This document shows, one piece after another, positions 16,724 to 26,500 of a stretch of DNA of 64,000 nucleotides; position 1 is the first letter of the stretch; every line of letters starts with the position of its first letter. Origin of the DNA: Chloroflexota bacterium (GTDB taxonomy: Bacteria; Chloroflexota; Anaerolineae; Aggregatilineales; Phototrophicaceae); contig JACRPS010000010.1 of the NCBI GenBank assembly GCA_016223085.1, forward strand, positions 295,320-359,319, given 5' to 3'. The notes beneath the pieces are model-generated. The model ran no database searches and was not told the origin of the DNA. It was given only the letters and a program-made list of their open reading frames with translations. The position numbers and the translations under genes are program-made.

Positions 16724-17221
16724 ATGGTAGAACAGGAAACGCCGGCGCGCCGGACAATCCCCTGGCAGGTGCTGCTGCTGGGACTGGCGGGGCTGGCGCT
16801 GGCGCTGCTGGTTGGCTCGCAGGTGATCGGCGTGTTGTACAGTATTGTCGCTCCACCGCTGCCACCGCTGCCGGAAGGCGTGGCGCTGCTCGAACACACC
16901 GGTGCCGATTATGGCGTGGACGAATGGCTGTATGGCACGCCGCAAAGCGCCTGCGACGTGGTGCGTTTTTACGAGAACAACGGCGCGGACTGCCGCCTGA
17001 GCAACGGCGGTTGCTCCGGGATGAGGGCCGGTGAAACCCCGTCCACCGAACCGCAGAGTGTGGCCCAGTGTGAGGGCGAAAAACGCTTTTCGATTTTTGC
17101 CATGCGCTGGAATGTGATTGTCGCTACCGGCTACCAGCAAAATGGGCCAACGCACTTCCGCCTGACGCGCGAAGTGTTCTGGACGGGGGACATCCCGCCC
17201 CGGCAGCAGTTACAGCCGTAA
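16724..17221 (+). CDS. Single-pass membrane protein, fifth gene of the operon
   Basis: The 165-residue protein starts three bases after the previous stop. It has one span at about residues 16-40 and an outside domain with four Cys (SACDV, ADCRL, GGCSG, AQCEG), which suggests two disulfides. The segment GTPQSACDVVRFYENNGADC parallels the ASPDEVKDFYQQKM segment of the preceding protein. In gene 4 that segment has the form of proteins in which the growth of an outer domain is controlled by a signal, but I recognise no family and assign no function. Confidence 0.75.
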   Translation: MVEQETPARRTIPWQVLLLGLAGLALALLVGSQVIGVLYSIVAPPLPPLPEGVALLEHTGADYGVDEWLYGTPQSACDVVRFYENNGADCRLSNGGCSGMRAGETPSTEPQSVAQCEGEKRFSIFAMRWNVIVATGYQQNGPTHFRLTREVFWTGDIPPRQQLQP

Positions 17222-17234
17222 CCGCGCAACAAAG

Positions 17235-17261
17235 TAGGGGCGAACCGCCGGTTCGCCCTGC
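17235..17261. repeat. Palindromic repeat TAGGGGCGAACC family copy
   Basis: TAGGGGCGAACC and GGTTCGCCCTG form an inverted repeat just past the stop of the five-gene operon. The same type recurs at 59654-59680. Confidence 0.7.
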
Positions 17262-17309
17262 TTTGACCACTTTTTCGATTGTACCCTGTCAAAAACCACA
17301 ATTTTTAGC

Positions 17310-17490
17310 GATAATATCCGGCCATTCTCGGTGAACATGACGCAGGCGTTATGGGGAAACGGGGGAGGTGACACCGTGAGCGCGATGCCCAGCAGGCGCG
17401 CCTCGCGGCTCATTGTTATAGGCGGCGGGTAACAGCAGCCACGATTCACACTCAACCATAGCACGTCTATAACGATGGAGAGCAGCGAGG
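17310..17490 (+). promoter_or_regulatory. Structured leader of ileS (possible T-box-like or other attenuator)
   Basis: A GATAAT box at 17310-17315 is followed by about 170 untranslated bases with GC-rich inverted repeats. GAGCGCG pairs with CGCGGCTC near 17377-17410 (one bulge), and CCTCGC (17401-17406) is complementary to GCGAGG (17485-17490), immediately before the ATG. GGAGGTGACACCGTGAG near 17364 resembles a T-box antisequestrator, but the UGGN bulge that should pair with the tRNA 3' end is not intact, so a T-box is not established. The ribosome site is GGAG at 17477. Confidence 0.3.
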
Positions 17491-20400
17491 ATGTTTAAAC
17501 CAGTCAGCGCGAAATTTGACATTCAAAAGCTGGAGAAAGACCAGCTTAACTACTGGCGCGAAAAGCGTGTCTTCCAGCGCACGACCAGCGAGCGGGAAGG
17601 CGCGCCGCGCTATGTCTTCTACGAAGGCCCGCCGACCGCCAACGGTCGCCCCGGCAGCCATCATGTGCTGGCGCGGGCGTTTAAGGACATGTTCCCGCGT
17701 TACAGGGTGATGCAGGGTTACTACTGCCTGCGCAACGGCGGCTGGGATACACACGGCCTGCCGGTTGAAATCGAAGTCGAGAAGGAACTTGGCATCCAGA
17801 ACAAGCGCCAGGTCGAGGAATACGGCATCGCGGCGTTTAACGAAAAATGCCGCAGCAGCGTGCTGCGTTACCTGGCGGATTGGGAAAAGCTGACCGAGCG
17901 CATCGGCTTCTGGGTAGACCTGGACAACGCTTACATCACCTTCACCAACGATTACATCCAGAGCGTGTGGTGGATTCTCAAGCAGTTCTGGGATAAGAAC
18001 CTGCTGTACAAGGGTTATAAGGTGGTCCCGTACTGCACCCGCTGCGGTACACCGTTGAGCAGCCACGAAGTCGCGCAGGGGTACGAGGATGTGCAGGACC
18101 CCAGCGTCCACGTGCGCTTCCCGCTGCGCGATAAACCCGGCGTGTACTTCCTGGTATGGACAACCACACCCTGGACGTTGCCCGGCAACGTGGCACTGGC
18201 GGTCGGCGAGAACATTGATTACGTCGAGGTGGAAGGGCCGTCACCCGATGGCGAAGGCACGGAGCGCCTGATTCTGGCGGACGCGCGGCTGGATGCAGTA
18301 CTGACCAACCGCGAGCAGTACAGGGTCGTCAACCGTTTCAAAGGTCGGGACCTGGCAGGGCAGCACTATAATCCGCTGTACACCTTCCTGCCGGTGGAGC
18401 AGGATTACGCCTATGTCGTGACCGGCGATTTTGTCAGCACGGAGGACGGTACGGGCATCGTGCATATCGCACCTGCTTTCGGCGCGGACGACCTGAATGT
18501 AGGCGAAAAATACGACCTGCCCGTGCTGCGAACGGTCGCTCCCGATGGACACTTCATTGATGCGGTGACGAAGTTCCGGGGCGTGTGGTTTAAGGATGCG
18601 GACCCGGACATCACCCGCGACCTAAAGGAGCGTGGCCTGCTGTACAAATCCGGGCGCTACGAACACAGTTATCCGTTCTGCTGGCGCTGCGGTACGCCGC
18701 TGATGTACTACGCCCGCGATACCTGGTTCATCCGGTCAACCGCGTATCGTGACAAAATGATCGCGCTCAACCAGACGATCAACTGGGTGCCCGACCACAT
18801 CAAGAACGGTCGCTTTGGCAACTGGCTGGACGAACTGAAGGATTGGGCGCTGGGGCGCGAACGCTTCTGGGGCACGCCGCTGCCAGTATGGGTGGATGAC
18901 CAGACCGGCGACATGCTGTGCGTCGGCAGTGTGGAAGAACTGAGCCAGCTTGCCGGGCGCGACCTGTCCAGCATGGACTTACACCGCCCCTATGTGGACG
19001 AGGTGACGTTCCCGAACCCCAAAGGCACGGGCGGCACAATGCGCCGCGTGCCGGAACTGATTGACGTGTGGTTCGACAGCGGTTCGATGCCGGTGGCCCA
19101 GTGGGGCTACCCGCGCCAGAACCAGCAGTTGTTCGAGGAGCAGTTCCCGGCGGATTACATCTGCGAGGCGGTTGACCAGACACGCGGCTGGTTCTACAGC
19201 CTGCACGCCATCAGCACGATGCTGTTTGAGCAGGTGAGCTTCAAAAACGTCATCTGCCTGGGGCATATTCTGGATGCCGAAGGCCAGAAAATGTCCAAGA
19301 GCAAGGGCAATATCGTTGACCCCTGGGACGTGCTCAACAAACACGGCGCGGACGCCTTCCGCTGGTATCTGTATACGTCCAGCCCGCCCGGCGAACCGCG
19401 CCGCTTCTCGGTTGATCTGGTCGGTGAGGTGGTCAAGGGCTTCTGGAGTACGCTGTGGAACACCTACAGTTTCTTCGTAACCTACGCCAACCTCGACAAC
19501 TGGACGCCGAACAGCCCGCAGCCGCCGGTCGAAAAGCGCGATCTGCTGGATCAGTGGGTGTTAGCCGAACTGCACCTGCTGGTGAAAGAGGTGACGGAAG
19601 CCTACGAGACCTACAACGTCACCGACGCGACACGTCCGATTCAGGCGTTTGTTGAGGAATTGAGCAACTGGTACGTGCGCCTCAGCCGCCGCCGCTTCTG
19701 GAAGAGCGAAAGCGACGACGACAAGCTGGGCGCGTATGCCACGCTGTACGAATGTCTGACGACGCTGGCGAAACTGATCGCGCCGGCGACGCCGTTCCTG
19801 GCGGAGGCGTTGTACCGTAATCTGGTAGTGGAAGTGGACAAAACCGCGCCGGACAGCGTGCATCTGTCACGCTGGCCGGAGTACAACGCGGCGCTTATCC
19901 ACCAGCAGTTGGTGGATGACATGCGCGTGGCACAGCGCCTCGTCAGCCTGGGGCTGGCCGCGCGTAACAACGTCGTGCTGCCGGACGGCAAAAAGACGGT
20001 TATCGGCGTGCGCCAGCCGCTTGCCAGCGCACGGTTCGCGCTGCGCGATGCCGCCGAAACCGATGTGGTGAAACGCTACGCCGACCTCATCAAGAGCGAA
20101 CTGAACGTCAAGCAGGTGAGCGTGCTGGACGGGGCAGGATCGGTTATTAGTTACGTGCTGAACCCGCTGCCGAGCCTGCTGGGCAAGAAGTTCGGCAAGG
20201 ACTTCCCGCTGGTGCAGCGTACACTGCGTGAAGGCGACCAGGACGACGTGACCCGTTGGGCGCAAATGCTGCTCAACGGCGACAACGTGACGGTCGAAAT
20301 TGACGGGCGCGTGTTTGAAGTCACGCCGCAGGAAGTCGAAGTTAAGCAGCAGGCGGCGGCAGGTTATGCGGTGGCGCAGGACGCCGGTTATCTGGCGGCG

Positions 20401-20697
20401 GTGGACACGACGCTGACCGACGATCTCATCATGGAAGGGTTAGCCCGTGAAGTCGTGCGCCGCATTCAAACCATGCGGAAGGACGCCGACTTCAACATCG
20501 AGGACACGATTGCCATTCGTTACACCGCCAGCGAACGGCTGGGCAAGGCTATCGCCCGCTTTGCCGATTACATCCGCGCCGAAACGCTCGGCCAATCGTT
20601 GGAGCAGGGTGAGCCAAACAACGGTTTCTTCCGGCAGGACTTCTCGTTTGACGGCGAAACGCTGTCGCTGGGCGTGAAGCGCATCACCGGCTCATGA
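17491..20697 (+). CDS. ileS: Isoleucyl-tRNA synthetase
   Basis: The 1068-residue class I synthetase carries the HIGH motif as GRPGSHH (near residue 50, in GPPTANGRPGSHHVLARAF), the editing (CP1) domain with TTTPWTLPGNVALAV, the tryptophan motif GWFYSLHAISTML, and the KMSKS signature as KMSKSKGN (near residue 600). The length and the GRPGxHH form match the longer, archaeal-like type of IleRS, often associated with mupirocin resistance. It charges tRNA-Ile in the cytoplasm. A structured leader precedes it, and a palindrome plus an intrinsic terminator follow. Confidence 0.97.
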   Translation: MFKPVSAKFDIQKLEKDQLNYWREKRVFQRTTSEREGAPRYVFYEGPPTANGRPGSHHVLARAFKDMFPRYRVMQGYYCLRNGGWDTHGLPVEIEVEKELGIQNKRQVEEYGIAAFNEKCRSSVLRYLADWEKLTERIGFWVDLDNAYITFTNDYIQSVWWILKQFWDKNLLYKGYKVVPYCTRCGTPLSSHEVAQGYEDVQDPSVHVRFPLRDKPGVYFLVWTTTPWTLPGNVALAVGENIDYVEVEGPSPDGEGTERLILADARLDAVLTNREQYRVVNRFKGRDLAGQHYNPLYTFLPVEQDYAYVVTGDFVSTEDGTGIVHIAPAFGADDLNVGEKYDLPVLRTVAPDGHFIDAVTKFRGVWFKDADPDITRDLKERGLLYKSGRYEHSYPFCWRCGTPLMYYARDTWFIRSTAYRDKMIALNQTINWVPDHIKNGRFGNWLDELKDWALGRERFWGTPLPVWVDDQTGDMLCVGSVEELSQLAGRDLSSMDLHRPYVDEVTFPNPKGTGGTMRRVPELIDVWFDSGSMPVAQWGYPRQNQQLFEEQFPADYICEAVDQTRGWFYSLHAISTMLFEQVSFKNVICLGHILDAEGQKMSKSKGNIVDPWDVLNKHGADAFRWYLYTSSPPGEPRRFSVDLVGEVVKGFWSTLWNTYSFFVTYANLDNWTPNSPQPPVEKRDLLDQWVLAELHLLVKEVTEAYETYNVTDATRPIQAFVEELSNWYVRLSRRRFWKSESDDDKLGAYATLYECLTTLAKLIAPATPFLAEALYRNLVVEVDKTAPDSVHLSRWPEYNAALIHQQLVDDMRVAQRLVSLGLAARNNVVLPDGKKTVIGVRQPLASARFALRDAAETDVVKRYADLIKSELNVKQVSVLDGAGSVISYVLNPLPSLLGKKFGKDFPLVQRTLREGDQDDVTRWAQMLLNGDNVTVEIDGRVFEVTPQEVEVKQQAAAGYAVAQDAGYLAAVDTTLTDDLIMEGLAREVVRRIQTMRKDADFNIEDTIAIRYTASERLGKAIARFADYIRAETLGQSLEQGEPNNGFFRQDFSFDGETLSLGVKRITGS

Positions 20698-20703
20698 ATT
20701 TGG

Positions 20704-20727
20704 AGGGACGAGGCATGCCTCGTCCCT
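20704..20727. repeat. Perfect 24-bp palindrome, AGGGACGAGGC type
   Basis: AGGGACGAGGCA and its exact complement TGCCTCGTCCCT meet without a spacer, seven bases after the ileS stop. It belongs to the same family as the TAGGGACACGGC copies. Confidence 0.75.
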
Positions 20728-20730
20728 AGA

Positions 20731-20738
20731 TTGTACAA
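20731..20738. promoter_or_regulatory. TTGTACAA palindrome upstream of the first PucR-type gene
   Basis: An 8-bp perfect palindrome, 170 bp before ATG 20908. The same octamer stands 24 bp before the gltB start (28271-28278). A shared operator is a guess, and two chance occurrences are possible. Confidence 0.2.
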
Positions 20739-20751
20739 TGTGACTACAATG

Positions 20752-20785
20752 AAACAGGATAGGTGTGCCTATCCTGTTTGTTTTT
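20752..20785 (+). terminator. Intrinsic terminator after ileS
   Basis: A perfect 12-bp stem (AAACAGGATAGG and CCTATCCTGTTT) around a TGTG loop is followed by GTTTTTG. It should end the ileS transcript. The stem is preceded by AATG rather than an A-run, so it is better on the plus strand. Confidence 0.85.
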
Positions 20786-20907
20786 GTGGAAGTGTGCTAT
20801 ATGATTTGTTCAGAGTAAACAAGGCGCATCTGTCTTCGTTGTGCAAAAATGAGAAACCATCCGGGTCGATTCCCACTAAAATTACACGGATTACAGGAAC
20901 TGGTGAC

Positions 20908-22548
20908 ATGAGCGATACCAATACCACAACGCTGCAAGCCCTGCTGCAATTTGCGCTCCCCCTGGGGACAACCCTCTCGGCAGGTGCGTCGGACGTCAGC
21001 ATCAACTGGGCGGTCACGGTGCGGGCGCAGCCGCCGGCTTTCCCGGACATTTACGGCGGCGAACTGGCGCTCGTTTCAATGGATGTGCTGAAAAGCTACA
21101 ACAGCCGGATTACCCTGGCGGAGGTGATTGCCAGTCTGGCGCAGGTCGGTGTTCATGCCGTCGCCACGCAGGGCGACCTGAACGACGCGGCAGTAGCGGC
21201 GGCTGTGGAGTGCCAGGTGGCGCTGCTGGCGCTGCCGGAAGACAGCAGCCTGACGAAGGTCGAGCGCGCCGTCAATACGTTGATCGTCAACTACACGGCG
21301 CAGCTCACCCAGCGCGCGGTGGAAATTCAGCGCCAGTTGACCCGGCTGGCGGCGGAAAACCGCGACCTCAACAGCCTGCTGCAAATCCTGGCGCGGGCGA
21401 CGGCCAAGCCCGTCGTGGTTCACGACGACGCCGGGGTGCTGATGGCGCAGGTCTACCCCAATGTTGCCCGCCGCACCGGCAGCAGCAGTCGGTCGCTGCT
21501 GCAAAGCCTGCCCTATGGCGCGTTTCAAACCTGGCTGGAACGCAGCGCGCCACAGGCCGACAGCGCGATTGTTCCCAGCCCGCTGGGACATACCACGGTG
21601 CTCAAAGTGGAAAAGCGGGTGGCCGGTTATCTGTCGCTGGTGGATAAGGGTGATGCGCTTGACGAGTTCGACCGGCTGGTGCTGACCTATGGCGCGGACG
21701 TGTGTGCCATCGAACTGGCAAAAAGCCGCGCCATCGCCTTCGCGGTGGAGCAGACGCGCGGCGACTGGGTGCAGATGTGGTTAAGCGGCACGCCTGCCGA
21801 TGACGATCTGCTGGTGACCCGGGCGCAGCAGGCCGGCTTTGACATTGGCTGTACCTATCTCGTCGCCGTATTCCGCGCGGTCACGAAGTCCGGCGCGGCG
21901 CTGCCGCTGGAATCGCTCATCTCGCTGGTGCGCGACGATATGGCACGGCGCGGCTTAAACGGCGCGGTCGGGCAGTATGTGGACGTGATTGTCGGGCTGT
22001 ACCCGGTCGAAAATCCATCGAAGTTGAGCCGGGTACAGGACGTGATCGAAGACGTGCGCGGCCAACTTGCCAGCCGGACGCCGAGCGGCCTGGTCGGTGC
22101 AGGCATCAGCCGCCCGGCGCTGAGCTTGTCAGCCCTGCGCGAAGCCTACCGCGAAGCCAAGGACGCCCTCGGCATCGCCAACCAGCTTGGCGACCGCGAA
22201 GACACGACCTTTTACGGCGATCTCAAGCTGTTCCAACTGCTGCTGGCGCTCAAGGAGCGCAACCTTGACCATCTGCGGCGGTTTTATCTCGACACGTTGG
22301 GGCCGCTGGTCGAACACGACGACCGCAAGCAGGCCGACCTGATTCGCACGCTGAATGGCTTCTTTGCGGCGAACGGCAACCTTGCCAAAGCTGCCGCTGA
22401 TCTGGATGTACATCGTAATACGCTGGTGTACCGGCTGGAGCGCATCAGCGAACTGACCGAAATGAACCTTGACGATGCCGACAATCGGCTGATTCTGCAC
22501 CTGGCGCTCAAGGTGCAGCGTGTTCTGGCAACGGTATCAGGTGGTTGA
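20908..22548 (+). CDS. PucR/CdaR-type transcriptional regulator (paralogue 1)
   Basis: ATG 20908 (MSDTNTTTLQALLQFALPLGT...) follows AGGAACTGGTGAC and gives 546 residues. The frame is open 177 bases further up, but there it contains the ileS terminator. The N-terminal 200 residues match the purine-catabolism regulatory domain. A GAF-like middle part follows, and the C-terminus ends with the PucR helix-turn-helix AAADLDVHRNTLVYRLERI. It is a cytoplasmic DNA-binding activator-type protein sensing an unknown small molecule. A paralogue of the same layout is at 28572-30218, and gltB lies between the two, so control of nitrogen assimilation is a reasonable inference. Confidence 0.88.
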   Translation: MSDTNTTTLQALLQFALPLGTTLSAGASDVSINWAVTVRAQPPAFPDIYGGELALVSMDVLKSYNSRITLAEVIASLAQVGVHAVATQGDLNDAAVAAAVECQVALLALPEDSSLTKVERAVNTLIVNYTAQLTQRAVEIQRQLTRLAAENRDLNSLLQILARATAKPVVVHDDAGVLMAQVYPNVARRTGSSSRSLLQSLPYGAFQTWLERSAPQADSAIVPSPLGHTTVLKVEKRVAGYLSLVDKGDALDEFDRLVLTYGADVCAIELAKSRAIAFAVEQTRGDWVQMWLSGTPADDDLLVTRAQQAGFDIGCTYLVAVFRAVTKSGAALPLESLISLVRDDMARRGLNGAVGQYVDVIVGLYPVENPSKLSRVQDVIEDVRGQLASRTPSGLVGAGISRPALSLSALREAYREAKDALGIANQLGDREDTTFYGDLKLFQLLLALKERNLDHLRRFYLDTLGPLVEHDDRKQADLIRTLNGFFAANGNLAKAAADLDVHRNTLVYRLERISELTEMNLDDADNRLILHLALKVQRVLATVSGG

Positions 22549-22678
22549 TGGACTATTAGCCGTTAAATCATGGTTGACCCCGATTGCGAAAGTATTTGGG
22601 TGTATTTGTGGGCGCTGAATACAAGCCTAAAACATCTATCGGGCCTGGATGCATTTCGATAAAAAGCCAGCCACCAAA

Positions 22679-22703
22679 AGCTAAAAGCCAATCGCTAACT
22701 AGC
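22679..22703. repeat. GCTAAAAGCCAATCGC repeat copy
   Basis: AGCTAAAAGCCAATCGCTAAC, preceded by an imperfect copy (AAAAAGCCAGCCACC). The same motif occurs at 6881-6905 and 46094-46116. The rest of the 265-base gap between 22549 and 22813 shows no gene. Confidence 0.5.
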
Positions 22704-22813
22704 AAAAGTTACGCCCGGCATGACGGAAACTGACGTTTGACACTGGCGCGGCCCGGCAGCTTCGTGCCTATACTGGTTGAAACAGCCAGAACGGCACGCT
22801 GAAGGAGGCGTTC

Positions 22814-23146
22814 ATGAGTGTTCGTAACGTCCCGATGCTGATTTGTGATGGTTGCGGCTCCGTCATTGATATGGACTTTTACCTCCGCATCCGCCCTACG
22901 CGCCAGACCGTTGTTCAAAAAGATTTATCATTGTCCACCGAGCGGCACTTCTGCTGCGAAGCCTGCCAGGCCTGGTGGTACGCCCAGTTCCCGGAGGATG
23001 GCCCCTGGGGGCCGGCCTGGGATGAGCGTGAGTGGTGGTGTCATGAAGTCGGGGAATGCGGCGAGCGCGCCCGCGTCCGCACCGCCAAGGATGTGATGCC
23101 GCTGGTAGACGTACACGCGCATTACGATGACCCGGAACATTTGTAA
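22814..23146 (+). CDS. Small Cys/Trp-rich, probably zinc-binding protein of unknown function
   Basis: ATG 22814 has a strong AAGGAGG upstream. The 110-residue protein starts with ICDGCGSVIDMD, a C-x-x-C knuckle, followed by HFCCEACQAWW and EWWCHEVGECGERARV, which together could bind one or two metal ions. Neighbouring Trp pairs suggest a compact fold. Nothing in the sequence names a function. It stands alone between the PucR gene and a palindrome. Confidence 0.7.
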   Translation: MSVRNVPMLICDGCGSVIDMDFYLRIRPTRQTVVQKDLSLSTERHFCCEACQAWWYAQFPEDGPWGPAWDEREWWCHEVGECGERARVRTAKDVMPLVDVHAHYDDPEHL

Positions 23147-23156
23147 TAGTCATCTG

Positions 23157-23182
23157 TAGGGACACGATATATCGTGTCCCTA
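23157..23182. repeat. Perfect 26-bp palindrome, TAGGGACACGAT type
   Basis: TAGGGACACGATA and its exact complement meet at the centre. It is one of the two best-preserved copies of the family and lies between two convergent small genes. Confidence 0.85.
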
Positions 23183-23186
23183 GGGG

Positions 23187-23405
23187 TTACTGCCCGTTTA
23201 CATCCCGCGTAAGGATGACAAAGCCCATCCCTACATCTTTTAAAACGTCCGCGCCCGTGCTGCCGCCCGCGCCGAGGTATGTCCAGCCGTCGCTTAACAG
23301 CTTGCCGATTTCCCATTCCGCTTCAGACCGGCTGAAGACATTTTCACTCTCGTAGCCCGGCCCATGTTCGAGAATGAAGGTGATGATCTTCACTTCTTTG
23401 GTCAC
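23187..23405 (-). CDS. Small hypothetical protein
   Basis: The likely start is GTG 23405, preceded by AGGAGG five bases upstream. The 72-residue product (MTKEVKIITFILEHGPGYES...) reads like a single alpha/beta unit. Its segment SEAEWEIGKLLSDGWTYLGA resembles the DUF1737/DUF4177 type, short proteins with a 'GW' after an amphipathic helix. The strong ribosome site argues for a real gene. Function unknown. Confidence 0.6.
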   Translation of the reverse strand: MTKEVKIITFILEHGPGYESENVFSRSEAEWEIGKLLSDGWTYLGAGGSTGADVLKDVGMGFVILTRDVNGQ

Positions 23406-23475
23406 AGCGTCCTCCTAAAAACAAGCGCCAACGCGATAGCCCCATTATATCGCTGTGCCTGTTTCAGGAATATAT

Positions 23476-23545
23476 AACCGCCCAGGACGCCAAGTTCGCC
23501 AAGATTTATTTGCCATTTCTTGGCGTCCTCTGCGTCCTGGCGGTT
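23476..23545. repeat. AGGACGCCAAG inverted-repeat element
   Basis: AGGACGCCAAG (23484-23494) and CTTGGCGTCCT (23519-23529) are exact complements. Outer arms AACCGCCCAGGACGC and GCGTCCTGGCGGTT also pair with one bulge. This looks like a mobile or structural repeat of a third type, about 17 bp past the gltB stop. Confidence 0.55.
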
Positions 23546-23561
23546 CAAAATCTGCTGAACG

Positions 23562-26500
23562 CTAATTCTTCCGCGTCGGCGGCGCGATCTTCACAAAATG
23601 CGCCTGCGGCTGTGCCAGCAGCCCGTAAAGAGGCTGCGCCTCGTCGGCCTGATTGTTGTTCTCCAACGCCTGAATGTAGACTTTCAGCAGTTCGGCCACG
23701 TCGGTTACACCCTGCGCGTCCAGTGGGAAGATATCCACCGTCGCGCCGGCGGCGATACGCCGCTTGATCGCATCCAGCGTCAGGTTCATCTCCGGCTGCA
23801 CCCGCTGGTAAATCACGCCGCCGGACATGCCCGCGCCCAACCAGGGGCCGGGGTCGCCCAGGATGACGACGCGGCCAGAGGTCATGTACTCGCAGGCGTA
23901 ACCTTTCAGGTTGGCGCGCGCGGCCAATCCGCCCAGTTCGTCGTGCAGCGGTTCTTTCACCTCGCCGCCGAAAACCACGTCCGCACCGCTGAGGCGGATG
24001 CAGGCGCGAGTGTCCGCGTTGCCCTGCACGATGAACAGCCCGCCCTGTGCGCCGTAAGCAAAGCTCTTGCCCACCGAGCCATCCAGGCGCTGGCCGTTGT
24101 GATTTAGCCCCTTGAGGATGGTCACACGCCCGCCGCGAGCGCACTTCGCCACGCCATCCTGGGCACCACCTTCGACCAGCACATCCAGCGGCGCATCCAC
24201 AAATGCCGCTAATCCGTTGCCGGGAATGGCAGAGTTGCTGAAGTTCAGGTGAACGGCGTCCACCAGATCGGCATTGGAAAAGTCGCCGCGTTTGAGCGCG
24301 CCGGACAGGTGCGTGCCAAGCGCGCGATCCATCGCCATCACCTGCTCGTCCTCATAGGTCAACTCACTGTCGCCGCGCGCGGCGTGGTCGGCGATGATGG
24401 CTGTGATCTGCTTGCTCAGGGTATTACGCGGGCGCGTCAGGCGGCGGCCAACGCCGGCTTGCAGCGACGATTTTTGATTCTGCGGCGCGCGGCGCAGCAG
24501 GGGAGTCAGGTCTATCCGGTCGTGGAGGGCGACCTGCTCCAGCAGGTCGGCGCGGCCTACCAAATCCTGCGTGCAGGTGAAGCCGAGATACGCGGTCCAG
24601 TTGCGAATGTCGTCCGCCAGCAGGTGGAATACGTTGCAGATGCCGTGTACGGCCAGTTCGGGGTCGCGGGGGTCGAAGTGTTTGATGCCTTTGTTCAGTG
24701 CTTCGTCTTTTGTCTTGATGTGCGTGGTGATGCCGACATGACACGTGCCCTCATGACATTTGCGACAGATGGTACAGCCGACGGCCACCATCGCCAGCGT
24801 GCCGAAGCCAACGCGGTTCGCGCCCAGACATAGCATCTTCACCACATCGCGCCCGCTTTTCATGCCGCCGTCGCACCACAGTTCCACGTCGTCGCGCAGG
24901 CCGCTTTCTGAAAGCGCCCGGTGCGCCAGCCAGACGCCAATTTCGGCGGGCAGGCCGACGTGCCGCAGCGAGTGCATCCGCGCCGCGCCCGTGCCACCGT
25001 CGTAGCCGGTGATATTGATGATGTCCGCGCCGGCCTTCGCCACGCCGACAGCGATCACGCCCACGCCGGGCACAACCGGGATTTTCACGGAGACTTTGGC
25101 GTTGGGGTTGGCAGTTTTAAGTTCGTCAATCAACTGCGCCAGGTCTTCAATCGAATACAGGTCGTGATTGTTGCTGGGTGAAATCAGGTCCACGCCGGGG
25201 CGGGTATGGCGCGCCGCCGCCACCTGTTCCGTCACTTTGTAACCGGGAAGCTGCCCGCCTTCGCCGGGTTTTGCGCCCTGGCCGATCTTGATTTCCAGAT
25301 AATCACACGAGTTCAAAAAGCTGATGTTCACGCCAAACCGCGCCGAAGCGATCTGGTTGCCCCGGTGGCGCGGGTAGCGTCCCATGACTTCGGGCAGTTC
25401 GCCGCCTTCTCCATTGACGCAGATGATGTTGAGATGATAGGCCGCCTCGCCGTAGGCTTTGTAAGCCAGCTCTCCCTGCGACCCAAACGACATCGCGCCG
25501 ATGACCACCGGCATCGCGTGATTTTTGATGCGAATGTCCACCAGATTTGGGTCTACCGGCGTCTGGCTGGGCTTCAGCCCCAGGATGTGCCGCAGCGCCA
25601 CCGGCATCTCGCTTTCCAGTTCCAGCATCTCGCGGGTATATTCTTCCAGCGATAGTTCGCCGTGCGCTACGTCCTCAACTTTTTTCCACATCTTCGGGTA
25701 CAGGCGGTCGGCGTTGGCGAGTTTGCCCGTGCTTTGCCCGCGCATTTCGGCGGCACGGGCTTCGGCATCGGCCTTCAGCGCGTCCCACGTCAGGCCGCGA
25801 CCATCCGAGCCAAAATAGTTGGGCGTGCCGAAGTACGACGCGACGCTGCTGGTGAGACCGATGGAGCTAAACGAGTGGCCGTAACCACGTAGTTCGTGGC
25901 AGCCAATCGTCGAAATGATTTTTTCAAGCCCGGCGCTCATACCTTTGACCATGCCCGCAAGCTGCTTCACCACCTGGTCGGCGGTCGGCGGCTCTTTGGC
26001 CGGGCGCGGCGCTAGGCCGAGCGCAACGGCGTAAATGGCGTAGGGCAGGACGGCATTAGCGCCCAGCGCGATGCACAGCGCCAGATCGTGCATGTCGCGC
26101 AGCGCGCCAGAACGGACGACGATGCCCACCTGCCGCCGCAGGTTCGGAAACACTTCCGCTTCACGCAGCGCGCGGTCAATCGCGGCGGTCGTCAGCAGCG
26201 GATCAAGCCACAGGCGTTGGCCGCTGTATACGTCGGTGTCATCCAGCACGATACACTGAATCCCGCCGCTGACCGCTTCAACGGCAGCGCGCTGCAGGCG
26301 GTTCAGTGCCGTTTCGATGCCTTCATCCGGCGCGGCGCTCGTCGAAAAGATCACCAGCCGTTCGCCAAAATGTTCGGCCAGGTCTTCGAGCGTCATCGTA
26401 CCCACCTGATCGGCGGCAGCGCGCAGATCGTCCAGCGCGCCCATATCGGGGTGTCCGCCGAGCAGCAGCGGCGTTTCAAGCTGGATGAGCGTGTGGCCGT

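Noticed and set aside
17364..17410. T-box riboswitch before ileS
   Set aside because: The UGGN bulge is not intact (GGTGACACC) and no specifier loop can be placed with confidence; kept only as a low-confidence structured leader.
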